Positions 36,354 through 48,670 of a stretch of 64,000 nt of DNA are shown here, one piece after another (position 1 is the first letter of the stretch; each line of letters opens with the position of its first letter). The stretch covers positions 3,100,001 through 3,164,000 of the forward strand of contig JAVHJL010000004.1 of the NCBI GenBank assembly GCA_036971715.1. Direction: 5' to 3'. The translations under genes were made by a program, and so were the position numbers. This stretch comes from Arthrobotrys musiformis. Taxonomy: Eukaryota > Ascomycota > Orbiliomycetes > Orbiliales > Orbiliaceae. The notes beneath the pieces were generated by a model. The model saw nothing but the letters and a program-made list of their open reading frames with translations, had not been told where the DNA came from and ran no database searches.

Positions 36354-36630
36354 TCAAAAAACTTCATCAAAAGTAAGAGCCCAGACTGCGAAGCCGATGA
36401 TAGCGGTAACCACCGCAAAGTTTGCAGTGATTGACTTGTTCGCTACCTCCAGCCCAGCAATCGGGCCTATAATCTTAAAAACCTGGTCGAACAGTGATAT
36501 TCAGAGATCCAAGGCCGCAGCTTGAGCGTCACCTCGATCTCAACGCGATGATTGGGAAGGAAAGTGTTTTCGATATGTCGCTCATCGGTACGTACATATG
36601 TCATACCTTGGTCAATTTAGCAATCATCAT
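36354..36630 (-). CDS. candidate 50-residue single-pass membrane protein
   Basis: Two short exons (36630-36607 and 36482-36354) separated by a 124-nt intron (GTATGA...CCAG) join in phase as MMIAKLTK plus VFKIIGPIAGLEVANKSITA and onward to WALTFDEVF. The second part contains one hydrophobic segment, TANFAVVTAIIGFAVWALTF, suited to a transmembrane helix. The size and layout resemble small accessory subunits of mitochondrial membrane complexes. I do not recognise the family and the first exon is only eight codons. Alternative: a chance open stretch. Confidence 0.45.
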
Positions 36631-37726
36631 GCATCACTTTCATTGTCGAAATCATATTTCTAGGGTATACGTTAATTGAAGCAACTAGCCTACACGCAGT
36701 ATATCACTTAAATTTGGTGGCAATAGACGGGTCAGTAGGCCTATAGGTGGACCAGCTGCAGCAAGCCGGCAGATACTACGTCGGTGGCAGACCCGGCCGG
36801 ATCTGATCCTCTGTATGCATGTACCCACCCGTACATACGCACATTCAATACCAAGTAGATATAAGACTTTTAGAGTATTTACCCGCTTTTAATCGCTTTG
36901 TCTTTCCCTTTTCTAGATCCAATAGGTAATTTGTATTTTGTTTTCTTTATTACTCTCCTCGCCCTTTTGACACCATCTTTCTTTTTCATTATTCAATTTT
37001 CCGCTCTTGCGTTTTGTTTTATATCCTATGGTTTCTTTTAGTTTATTTTTCGGGGTTCAGGGGCCTTGCCGCGGTAACAGTGTCGTCTTATAGCCTAGCC
37101 AGAGAAACGGCCGTTGATATCTGATCATAACGTGTATCGCCCCAAAACTAGTATATCGCCTAAAGATAAACGAGAAAATAAATTAAAACAACTTTCTTTT
37201 AAATGAGAGGGTTTAGGCTGGTCTCGCGGTGGTTTAGGCCACTTTGGCCCTGTCGTATATATATAAGCGCTCTAGATGTCAGTTGCTGCTTTGTAGGTGA
37301 CTAGATTAGAGGCAGAGGAGAATGGAACATAATAGAGTAGGAGAGAACGTATGGATTTACGGATATGGATTATTTGGAAACCTCGGTCGAAGCCTCAGTT
37401 CATCCTTCCGCCTTCAGGCAATATTTACCACAAGGATTCCCGAGGAGGAGCAAAGTCGATCTATCGACCTCTCCTTTCGAATCCAGATAGTTAGGGTATA
37501 TACCAATGTTTAAATTTGAGCAACATTACATATTCTAACGGGGGCAGACGTGGGCAGAAAATAACAGTCTAGGGATCGCTAATGTTGCTCTGGAGCAAAG
37601 CACAATGTCTATAGCGTTACAATACACGTATCGGGCTCTAAACGCCCTAGCAGACCCGTAACTATCGCGGGTATCAGCCTCAATTCCGGACGCATAGACG
37701 GTTAATTTGGAGCACAGATATGTACC
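36631..37726. other. intergenic, no gene seen
   Basis: AT-rich sequence with poly-pyrimidine runs near 36890-37030 and a TATATATAAG box at 37256-37265. The short + frame at 37322-37513 has no recognisable features. Confidence 0.45.
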
Positions 37727-38426
37727 TTAGGCCCTTTTTTTGTCAACAACATTCCAACCCCGTACGCTCCTTTTGGGTACGTTGTCTCCTCCACACTCCC
37801 TATCCCGGTGACTATCAACAGCGTTTATCTTCCTCGGCCGCCTGTACTCCCCGCTCCGAATTCTGTCGCACCCAATATAATACGGCACGTGTCCTTTGTA
37901 TTTCTCCGGATACACGACGTTGTAAGCGTGGCCAGTTGGCATCGTAAGTATCGACGCATCGATTTCATCCTCGCCAAATATGTAAAGTTCTTGCGAACTT
38001 GCTGGCAAATTCTCTTCTCCAACGATCACTAGCCCCAGCCCCAATTCAATTAGCTGATTATATCCTTCTAAATACTAAGTCACGGCCCCAAACAGAACAA
38101 GGGATTGAAGAGAAAGCCGTACTTCCAACCATATCATGAAGTAGTAATTCATGTAACAAGGATTCGGGGTCGTTGATCTTGCAATAGAAATATTCCACTT
38201 GATTCCTGTGGCGGGCGCCGTAATACCCCACAATATAGAAGGTCAGATATTCATAAGTTCGCTTGTATTTTGATGGCTCGTACGGGACTAAATCGTTGTA
38301 CCACGACGACCACGTTTGTCCCATATTTGGCCCTTCTTTTAATCGACCGTTAACCAGATATGGCTTTGGATCCAGGTACGGCGTTGCTCGTCGTTCGGCG
38401 CCCCGGAGGATGAGAAGGAGTGGCCC
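37727..38426 (-). CDS. uncharacterised gene with HExxxH motif, 5' end uncertain
   Basis: Two exons, 38426-38123 and 38067-37727, join in phase across a 55-nt intron and read as convincing protein. If translation starts at the ATG at 38324 the product is 180 residues beginning MGQTWSSWYNDLVPYEPSKY. The frame continues upstream as GPLLLILRGAERRATPYLDP to an acceptor-like TTTTAG just before 38426, so an unidentified 5' exon may exist. Without splicing that TAG is an in-frame stop. The middle has ESLLHELLLHDMVGKGYNQL, an HE-x-x-x-H arrangement, then LVIVGEENLPASSQELYIFG. Fungal zinc metalloproteases have HExxH in a similar LLHEL context, so a diverged or inactive relative is conceivable but not shown. 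It may be a 5'-truncated pseudogene. Confidence 0.5.
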
Positions 38427-40326
38427 CTAAAACGAAAGTCGTTGCTGGTGTCGCCTCGAGGTTTTGAGACTGTTTGTGACGATGTAGTATATTATTCAAA
38501 TGTATGGCTGAGCGGTAGTTTGCAGCAGCGTTTTATAACGTTTGCCCTCTGATCGAAGGTTCCGTTAACTCTGCCTGAGCGGATTAAGCTCAGCCCAAAG
38601 TCCGTAAACTTTCTGTCACACAAAGATGCATGCTTACGTAGCCGTACTATAATAGTACCGGCTCTACCGCACAACCTTGAATGAATGAACGCACGCCCGG
38701 GCACACGCATATCCCCTTACTATCCAAGTTAGGTACCTTGCAGCCTGCAAAAATGAAAGAAATGCCCCCTGCACGGGATCTCTATGCAAGCACGACGGGA
38801 GACACCTTACCAGCTACATGGCCCGCTCTGAGCACCGTGCTTGACTTTCAAAATGATTTAACTTTAGGAGATATTCCCCGAATTTCCTTTTGGCAGAATG
38901 TAACTTTATCTCGTATACCAAAGTGTCATTGGGAAATCGAAGTGTAACCGCCGCACGTGATATCGCGGTAACTTCGGCCCCACTGGACTCAACGGCGTGC
39001 TTACGAGTTAACATGGTTGTCAAGAAACCTCCCTAGCTTGCTAAGTAACTCGTGAACTAACTTGTAATATTAAATAGCGGGATTCTTCATTGCCTAGGAC
39101 AAACACCCATTTTAACCCCGCTCGAGTACATAGTGTCCCGGGGGGGGGGGTTCAATATCTTTCGAATACTGACTGATAGAAAACCTCCTATTAGCTATTT
39201 TTATATCATTATAATTACACGAATTTCACATGTATCCAAGCCAAGATACAGAATTGACTCCCTCAGGCCGTGGAAATAACGTAATAGGAGTAGGTAGTTA
39301 GGATATATATTATATAACCCACTTAATACACCCTTATTGTTAGACCCCCGCCAGGATAATATATCAATATATACATACAGCATAAGTAATGTAATATCCC
39401 CATATTACGCACATATTGACTCTTAATAAGTTACAATTAAAACCTAGGCCCGGCGTATACCAATCGACGGCGCATGGTGTCTATCACCAATCACGACCAT
39501 GACAGCATATATACGTATAATATATGGCGCCCAGCCGTATATATCGTAGACTTTAAATGCAATGCAAGTCCAGCTAACCCAGCAAGGAAAAACATAAACA
39601 CCCCAAACCCCTGCCGCACATCAAACTAACTTCCCTGGGACATTACCCAGATCCAGAACCCGCCGAGATCCTATCATCCCATAACCAGACAACTACGTTA
39701 CACACCCTCAAAACCAACCTCCACCCCTCCATCCAAACCTCCCCCTCACAAGAATCCATATATAACCCATCCCAATGCCCCTCACATTCAATCCCACCTC
39801 TGTCAATCCAGTCAAGATCATCCCAAACGAAAAGCCCGTCATATACAATATCATCACAATATCAAACACTTCACCAACGCAAAAAACACAACAATGCCCC
39901 CACAACACCCACTCACAAAACGTTCCACAACACTACACAACAACCTCATCTCAACCTGGTTCAGAATTCTTCCATTGCCCCGTAATATAAATTACACAAC
40001 CCTATCGACGTGCATTATACTATCCTTCCTGATGCCCCTACTATCCAGACTTCCATTCCACCTCCTTCCCTCCGTATAATGCCCGTGTATTGCTATAATA
40101 ACAAAAAAAAACTCCGAAAGCAAAAGCAAAATGCTCAGGCTCGAGACGAAAAGACTGGCCATGGAAAACGACATAACGTCCACAGGTAGTAAAGATGAAA
40201 AATGAAGAAGAGCGACCTGGCAAGAAGTTAACAAGCAAGGTAAAAAAAAAGTGGAGAAGATGGACAGAACAAAAGCGCTATCAAAAGGAACGGTAATGCA
40301 TTAATGAAACAACCATAATATAAAAA
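38427..40326. other. 1.9 kb intergenic, no gene seen
   Basis: AT-rich, with a C/G homopolymer at about 39138-39150 and long TATATA stretches around 39300-39540. The short frames at 39708-39990 arise from A/C-rich sequence and lack protein character. Confidence 0.5.
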
Positions 40327-43300
40327 TCACGACGTCGTCTTCGCCATTTCTTCAAACCCCTTCGGTACCGTCCATCCATGCGTCCTACAAGCCCTCAAAT
40401 ACGCCGAAACCGCCTCAGCAACTCCATACGACCTATTTCCACCTCCACCGGCCTCCAACTTCGCTGGCTTAGGGTCAGTACTCATCATAGCAAGTCTTAT
40501 ATTCAACAACACGCTCTCGATAGTAGTCTTGCTATCCCACCCCGTACCCGTCAACATCTCCAAACAGACGGCTCCACCGATAGTAACATGCCCTCCTCCG
40601 CCGTTCATGAACGGCAAGAATCGGGGTTTGATAACCCGGACGAACGGCGGCGTGGTGGGGAAGCTAGCTCCAAATCGCAGTTCAAGAACCACACTCTTAA
40701 CACCCTGCGCCTTCATATCCTTCGCCAGCGGCAACTCAGAGTCGAAAGTGTGAAGTTCCACAATCCACTGGTACACGTTGTCGAAGTGGTCAGGATTAGT
40801 GTACCACCCGAGTTCGTGTAACGGAGTGTTTTCTTGGATCTTCAGAAGGTTCTTGTACTCCCTTTGGAGGCGTTTTGTGGCTTGATGCGTCGCGAAGGTT
40901 GGTTGCGAGATCAATGGAAGGGTGCTATAATCTAGTTGTCCAGCGACGAAATCGGTCTTTGGAGGTTCCGGCGCCTTGGGAGCTGTAACGACAGGAGGCG
41001 CAACAACTACTGGCGCTACAACAGGTGGAACTACAACAGGTGGAACTGCAACGGGCTTGGGGGCCATCGTAGCAGCCACAGTCGGCTGAACAGGGATTGG
41101 TACGGGGGCGGTCGATGTCGACGCGGCGGGTGCGACGGACACTTTCGCTACATTCGCTGTATTGGTGCCTGTAGGGCCAGTAGGCGCATTCCCGCCATTA
41201 ACTATAGGATTAGAACTCGACACCGCGAATGGCGCCGAAATCACCATGGAAGATCCCGAATCCACAGATTTTCCTTTCCCCTTTCCAAACGGATTGGTAG
41301 AATCCGAAACTGGCACCGCAGGAGCACTGCTATTCCCTAAATCTTGGTTAACGAGGGCTCCGAAACTGAGGCCTCTCTTAAAGCCCCCGAAGAAACCACC
41401 CGACATCCCTCTCCCACGGCTGACCGAACCGGACCCGCTAGCCGCCGGAACATTGTTGACATTATTTCGAAGCGCATATCTTGGAGGATCGGCACTCCCA
41501 CCATTAGCATTGCTCGAACTGCTAGCCGCGAAAGGATTTGGAAAGAAGCCTGTTCCATTGTTATCAGCAACCGGAGTATAGTTAGGGGGTGTCGCAGTTA
41601 TCGGAATATCATCATATGATGGCGGCAGAGCTGCGGAGCTCGATCCAGATCCAGGGAAAGTTGAAGTTGACGAATTACCTGCAATTGACGGCCTGTTCTC
41701 ATTAGACGCACGACCCTTACTCGCGAACCCAGAAAATAAGCTTGTTCTTCTACGAGGTTGTTCAACCAATAGCGGCGGCGGCACCGATGACGATGACGAC
41801 GAACTACTTCCATTCCTAGCCGCTTCCATTGATAATGCTATCGCCATATCCAAGTCGGAGATATCGAGTGAAGTGGAAGAAGTCGCGGGTACGGTGAGGG
41901 GGTTTGAAAGTTCTTCGAGAAAAATATCGAGATCGGAATCATTCGTAGCGTCGCTGGCCGGATCCTCCTCTACCGGGATTTTTTCCTCGATACCGTCGAT
42001 AGTGACAAGAGTATAAGCTGGTTCGCTTTTCTTCTTGCCCTTCTTATTTTCATCAAGCAAGTCGTCCTTCCGGGCTCTGGCCGCTTTCGGCTGAGGGATA
42101 ATGATTTTGCCTTGTTCACCATTGGGCGTCATGGAAGGATCCTGCGGTTTAACTTGGCTAGGCGTTTTCGAAGACGCAACTCCCTGGCTGCTGAAAGCGC
42201 ATTGCACAAACAAGTACCTAGTGCATATCCAATCGAGCTACATGATTCGTCAGATATCTATCAGGCCAAATACGCATTTTTTTCGATAACGTTGAAAAAA
42301 GAACCCGTGACTCACCTGAGCGACCACTAAATGTGGGCTTTTGCTGACGAATTCGCCTGGTGCATTGACAATTTCATTCAATGCGACTGCGCCCGAAACT
42401 TTGAGCACACTCTTAGACCATTGATCGCTCTGTGGTAAAATCCTAATTAGCTGCCATACCAAGAATCTTCAAATCCTAAAAGCAAACTTACCCCTGCAGC
42501 CGAAGCATATCGATTAGCGGTGTACCCCAAACTCGTCCTAAAATCCAACGAATGGTAACATCCGTTCCCATACGCCCGCCCGTTCAAGGTTTGGTTGAAA
42601 TTCAACCCTTCTCGAATAATCGAATGCCAATTTATCAACGGACTCCCATGCCAGGCAAACATAGTCGGATACTTGAGCCGTAGCCTCCTAGTGGTATTGG
42701 AACTAGCAGTTTGGAATTTCTGTTCCTTATCAGGCGAACCCATAGCGAATCGGAACTGCATCCAATTACCCATACCGTAGACTCGATCTTCGGTTTGAGT
42801 GGCCGGGAAAACTCCGTTAGAGCCGGTTTCCAGACCATCGACTTGGACAATGCAGGCACGGTTCGATGCAATAATCCATCGTAGAACACCCAATGCAGCT
42901 GGTGAAATTTGATCTCCCCAACTGGCGAGGTGTCCCTGGCGCAGTCTATCCTTCATCCCTCGAACAGAAGGGAGAGTATCAAGAAGCAAGCAAATAACAT
43001 CCTGTTTTTGCTGGGGGGTCAATCCCGCGAAATCCTGGTTGTAAATGTAGACGGCAACCTGGTGACTCCCAGCTGTCGCAGCGGACCCTCCGGTATATGT
43101 TGCTCCAATATTCAGAGCGTTGGCTTGAGATGTTGTAGATATAGGATCTGAAACTTTGATAGTTGGGAATTGAGACATATCCGTCGCACGGCAGCACAAG
43201 GTCTCGCCAGCGGCCCCGGCGCCAGTAATCGCCATCCAGGTGCCGACTTGCACGGGATGAGAAATCGGGGTTGTAGCATTGATTCTTAGAGTTAAATTCT

Positions 43301-44871
43301 TATTCACGCGGTCAAAGGTACCCGTGTAACCACCACTTCCTGGCGGAAACGGTACTTTAAGGTTGAGTGCATCCGGGAAATTCTTCAACTTTTGATGCTT
43401 CGCCGCCGCATAGCAGAACGAAACGAGTAGATCAACAACATATGGCTGTTCCACGATATCCTTCTCAATTCCTGGGCCGAAATCCGAAGAAAGATATTTC
43501 GACAAACAAGCTGGTGTGCTGCAGACGTAGGGTTCCAAAGCCTCAACATCCGATTCCACCTTGCGGTGACAAACAAGGCAGAAGTCTGTATATCGTGCGA
43601 AATGGCGGAGGAAGAATTGCATCGCAATGAGCGGGAATGAGCGCTTCTCAGGTTCCGACACGGCCATAAAATGATCGGAAGTGACTAGCCTTGAGAATCC
43701 ATGGGGAACAGCATCGTCGTGCCAATATTTCGCCTCCATGGCTTCGACAGACTGGCCCGCCTTTTTCTTATCGAGGAAATGGTATTCCTCCGCCCCATAC
43801 CACGTGAATCCAAGCTCAAGTCGCTTCTTCACCAGAGTTGTCAGTCTCTCGTTCAAGAATAGCTCTAATGTCTGCAGAATGTAAGGCATATTCGTATCTG
43901 CCCTCTTAAAAGCGGCTTGACACTGCGCCTTTGTCGGTTTATACTGGTCGCTTTGTCGGATCCTCATTCTGATATTAGTCTTCCCTCGGTCCGTACGAGA
44001 CCTCTTCGCCTCGTCGCAAAGGTCGTTCAAGTTAGCATATCCTGCTGGATATTCGATAATAAGACTGAGGTATCTCTTCGCCTCAACATGCCACGCATCC
44101 AAGGCGTTATCTGAAATTCCTAGTCGCGATAGTCGGCAGGATATAACCACATAACAAACCCCGGTACCTTTCAACGATCCATGGTATCCAACCTTGAACC
44201 CCGCATCTTTGGCAGCTCTCATGTCGGTAATAATTCTTTGTGAGGGACTAGTCGGCGTAATCACCTCTGGGGAGCCTGATGCGACCCCCTTGCCTTTGCC
44301 GACACTAGGACCAATTGTATATAGGTCATCCCCATTATCGTCATCGTCGCCTTGTAAAAGACGACCAGACTTTCTACCGTGACGGGCTGATGATGGCAGC
44401 TTTGGAGCGCTTCTAAAACCCACGTCGTCGTCATTAACAACAAACGGCCTCTTCCTTGATCCATCTGCTTCTTTGCTTCTTAGATGGCTTACGACCCTAA
44501 CCATGATCTGTTTGATTGATATCCCTGCTAAGCTGGGGAGATCACTAAGTCTCTCCCCGATAGAGGCTGCATCATCGCCGCAACCAAAGATGAAGACTTC
44601 ATGTTTGGTAGGGTATTGTGCGAGATCTAATGTTTTTTTACAGGAAGAGGGTTATCAGAGATCGTTGTCGCTGAGAATTAATTGAGTAAAGGATATTTGG
44701 GGGGTACTTACCAACTATTATGACAGATATGGTCGACGGCTCCCCTTCCTTGGGATGATACTGAAACAGAAATTCGCCTTCATTCTCCCCTGTTCCAACA
44801 ACATATGCTCCCTCGATGGTGTCGTCATCCGAGGCCATATAAAGGTCGGTATCATATTGATCTTTCGGCAT
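40327..44871 (-). CDS. PARP catalytic domain fused to UBE2Q-like ubiquitin-conjugating (E2) domain
   Basis: Four exons (44871-44712, 44626-42492, 42429-42316, 42237-40327) give 1439 residues. An N-terminal region containing GYHGSLKGTGVCYVVISCRL leads to a probable zinc-binding site (C403, C406, C422, C427: CLVCH...CSTPAC). The PARP catalytic domain spans about 590-830: FAWHGSPLINWHSIIREGLN gives the first triad His (about H713), GRAYGNGCYHSLDF the Tyr, and LDWICTRYLFV the last strand, assembled over two short introns. A long Ser/Pro/Ala linker follows. The C-terminal domain (about 1230-1425) is UBE2Q-like: GGGGHVTIGGAVCLEMLTGTG with the active-site Cys near C1361 and no HPN motif, as in UBE2Q. 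PARP-E2 fusions are known in fungi; their targets are not. A DNA-repair or proteostasis role would be inference. Confidence 0.9.
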
Positions 44872-47222
44872 CTTGTCGTTCGTTCGTCTTGGTCTTCACA
44901 GAAGAGACTTTTTGGTTTCGTCGAATATCCTGGCAACTTCTCAATATTCCTCTCGTCGCCGGTGAGAACTATTGAAATTATAGAAGATCCAATAATCGTA
45001 ATAACCCCCTCCACCAGCAACAAAGACCGAATACCAACGCAAAAAAAGATGTTGGAGGTTCAGAATATAATATATATCCCGTAACGGATACACATGGATG
45101 ATGCCGAAGCGCGGTGCGTTGCAGAGTAGCGTCCCGGCTCCCAGAACGGTCAGCCTCGTGTGGTCTGCACGACAAGCAAAGCAAGCGATGCGGTCGTGCC
45201 AGGGCCAAAAGTGTAGCCCGGGCTACCTCCTCGTCGGATTTAACTCCCCAATCCTAGAAATACCTAGGTATAGCGATTTTCAGAAAAACGATTCAAAGAG
45301 ACTGATAAAAGTGGTTGAGGGAATATGAAAAGGATAGAGGGTTAAGAGCTGGTAGAAGTAGCAGCTGCAAGATAGATTCGGAAGGGTAGAGGGGGAGCTG
45401 AGGGAGGAGGTAGATGATGGTTGTGGGGGTTTTGACAGGTTTTATTTTAAGCCTCTAGTTGATTGTGTGTAGCCTCGCCACGTAACTTTTAGGACGTGCA
45501 GGTAACGTTAGAAGGGCCCTTGAGCCCTAAAGGAATCTGAAAAACGGGATTTGACTGAGGGGTGCGGTATAAGAATTGGAAAGCAGAAGGTAAGGAAGGT
45601 AAGAAGGGGATTCTGGGTTTTCTAGGAGCCTGCCAAAGGATCCAGTCTATTTTGTAGATTCGATTGGAGTTGAAGGTTGATGAGAGTAGAGGTAGGTATG
45701 AAGGGTATATAGTGTGTGGGAAGTACCTAATTAAAGCTACGGCGTACCGGCTGGTTGGAGTATCTGTCTGTCTGTCTGTCTCTAGACGGGGAATTTAATG
45801 TGATATATATTAAAATAGGGAGAGATATATAAAGCACCGACAAGAAAGCCAACCTCGGAATATCAGGCGAATCAGCGGCTCTACTCTGATGCTCTCGAGG
45901 ATTCGATTATATTCGGGCGTCCGCAAGGAGGCGACTAGTTCGAGGGCCCATCAATATCAGTGGCCGATTGACCAGTTGATACAATGCAGTCGCTAACCAA
46001 ATATGCCTTGATCACGACCACAGTCGACAATGCGTACTATGTATACTTAGGACATCAAGTTATACAGCCTCGTTTCCTTGCAGGCTCCCAAAGTTCGAAA
46101 CAGAACGGGACATTCCCCACCATGTCCATGCATGCTCCATGCGGCAAAGCTGGCGAATTTCTCAGGTGGGTCCGCTGGTGGGGTTGGTTGGCAGCCAGTG
46201 GGATTTGTGAATCAGCCCATGGTCTTTTTTGTTCCTTCGTTTTTCAGCCTTAGTTTCCTGGCCCGGTACGTGCAGCTCGAAACGAAGGATCCAAAGGTGC
46301 GGGCTTGGAAAAGCTAAGACTCCAACCATGTCTTGTAACTTTTGACGCTATAGCTACCGCTACAACTGCAGCAGTAGCCCGCTGGGTGGCGTGCATAAGG
46401 GCTTCTTATCATGACGAACTTTGTCTCGCGATCGTTCAAAAGTACTTAAGTTCTTTGGATTCGATACCCTGAATCTGTATGCAAATTTAAATTCCGCATT
46501 TATAACCCCCTTAAACATACACAAGTTCAAAGTTATAAGCACCCATGAAAACATCGAGCTCTTGGGATACTTCATGCTTCGATTTCCATACATATAGCCA
46601 AGCCCCGCCCCGGTTTGCACCGATCCGATTCCCGCTGGGGAGGGCTTCCAAAAAAAGAGTCTCAGGCTGCAAGTTTTCCCAATGTTGCCTGAACTCCACC
46701 ACATGAGCAACACATAACTTTAATGTTAGCCTGGATGCATCTTAGCTTCGATTATCTAAGGTCCGCACTAAATTCCAGGCACTGTTCAGGCATCAAATTA
46801 TAATCTATATCGTGCTGGGGGACAGTGGTAATTGTAATATTTGCCTAATAGTTCGGGTACACTCGGCTGGTCGGTTGTTTGATTAATTTGTTAGTTAAAC
46901 ATATTATGAGATCATCTGAATCAGGTTCACGAATATCGGGTTGTATGGGACATATACATCCATGGTGACTTCTGGTTCAATCCCGGAGAATATCCAATGG
47001 TTTGCCATAGTAGTACTCTGTATTCTCAAGAACAAACTACAAATATTCTCTTTTACAGCTCAAATGATACATATATTGGTCTCGTACCCAGGCCGCACAA
47101 AGAGCGACCGATACATATATATCGCCTTAAATTGGGTCCTCAGCAGATCAACTATACCAATTCTCCTTCCCATATAAATAGAGGCGAGGCTTACTAGTAG
47201 CATCAAATGTAACGTCAGTCGA
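44872..47222. other. 2.3 kb intergenic upstream of the PARP-E2 gene
   Basis: Promoter region of the PARP-E2 gene plus the 3' flank of the F-box gene. It contains a short TCTG repeat (45763-45782) and one copy of the recurrent GGTCTCG-type motif (47077-47091). A 63-codon minus frame at 46702-46511 has coding-like codons but no splice extension. No gene is called. Confidence 0.45.
45763..45782. repeat. TCTG microsatellite, about five units
   Basis: A run of TCTG units ending in TCTC, in intergenic sequence. Short and unremarkable. Confidence 0.8.
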
Positions 47223-48670
47223 TCATTCCCATGGAAAGGTATAGGGGGGATTCAAACAGTATGGAACTAACTTCTCCGGCGGCACTTGGAATAACTCTTC
47301 GAAAGAACGTTGCCAAATCCCCTGAACACCTAAGTTGTCACGAGGTTGAAGCACGTCTCCCGTCTCAACCCTCACCTTCCACCAAGGTTCGCTACTTAAC
47401 ACCCTCGGCCCATCACTCTCAATGTTAAACCCGATCAGCCTTTGACACAAGCGGCCCGGAACACTTTCGCTGAAATCTCTCGCGAAAACAACTTTTTCCA
47501 ACATATCTGCCCCTCCTCGAACCCATGCGTTAACCGCCTCCTCAAGATCCACGGCTGGTATTTGGCTCTTATTGTGAATAAAACCGCCTCCGAAGTCGCC
47601 AGTCGGCCATGGGAGCCTCAATCTTTTCAATTTCCCCACTCCCCTAAAGGCATTACATAGCATATCCACACGCGACATCCCTCCGCCAGTCTCAGTCTCC
47701 GACCGGTTGACACCATACCAAGGCCCGGCCTTCACTATCACCAAATTCTCAAGGTCCGGAAAACTATTCGCGATTCCTGGTAATGAGTGTAAATCTATGT
47801 CGCCGACTTCCAGTTGCACTTGCTTTAGACCGCTCCAGTTGAAAGTCTTCGGTTCGCTACCATCCCCCGGGTTCGCAGCTAAGAGCACCACGTTGCACCT
47901 GATACGAAGTCTGGTCAACGTATTCGCAGACGACTGATGTAAAAACGACAAATTTGGTTCAGCCCGGCGGGTAGGCGTTAGCGAAAACCGATCGGTAACA
48001 ACAACCAACTCCGTCAACCCGGGGGGACCAGGCGGCGAATCCACGTTATCTTCCTTCCGTATCCGTGGCCCAAAGTATTCATGATACTTCTCCGGCAGAG
48101 CCGCGAAGTAGTCTTGACCCTTGGCGCCAGAAAGATCGTGCAAACTAAAACTCGAGAACCGTTTGCATGTAAAATTAATACTCTTCAGCGTGTGGAAGGC
48201 CGGGCAGGTCGATAGCTTGGTGAAAATCGTATGGATTAGGTTTGCTTCTAGCTCGACTATTGTTGTTAAGTTAAACCATAGGCTTTTGATGTTTGGGAAC
48301 AATGTCAGGACATCCATATAGACCTGAAAGGCATCGATCGCTCGGAACAACTCGTTTGGGCGGCCCGGACTATGCATCGATATATGACTATAAAACAAAA
48401 AGTTAACAAAAGCGCACGAATTTATAGCATCCAACGGTATGAAATAGGTACATACTAAACCAGAGGTCTCAAATGCCCAACGGTCCCGCCATCGCGAAAC
48501 GCGGCGGCCTTAGTAGGAGTCCTCCATTCGATACGGTTGAACACCCTCGGGACGATAAAATCCCGGCACGCATGGGAGCACCGAGAAAACCGTCTAAAGT
48601 CGCGCTTGGAAACATATGAAAGGATTTCGTCAACCAACTCTGGTGGAAGTGCGAGGAGTGTAACCGTCAT
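47223..48670 (-). CDS. F-box protein
   Basis: Two exons (48670-48456, 48387-47223) joined across a 68-nt intron give 459 residues. The N-terminal 45 residues are an F-box: LALPPELVDEILSYVSKRDF followed by RRFSRCSHACRDFIVPRVFN. F-box proteins bind Skp1 and present substrates to SCF ubiquitin ligases. The remainder is a loose leucine-rich region with repeated strand-like segments (LWFNLTTIVELEANL, LTELVVVTDRF, LTRLRIRCNVVLL, LKQVQLEVGDIDL, LENLVIVKAG, LKRLRLPWP), the usual make-up of the large, fast-evolving fungal F-box/LRR-like families. The substrate is unknown. The frame runs to the stop at 47223 without further introns. Confidence 0.82.

Noticed and set aside
39138..39150. Run of C/G with about 11 consecutive G
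   Set aside because: A simple homopolymer, possibly of uncertain length in the assembly; no G-quadruplex pattern of separate G tracts.
46360..46713. 117-codon and 63-codon overlapping minus-strand frames
   Set aside because: The 63-codon frame (MVEFRQHWENLQPETLFLEA onward) has coding-like codons, but it is short, isolated, overlapped by another frame and not extendable by splicing. Not strong enough to call.
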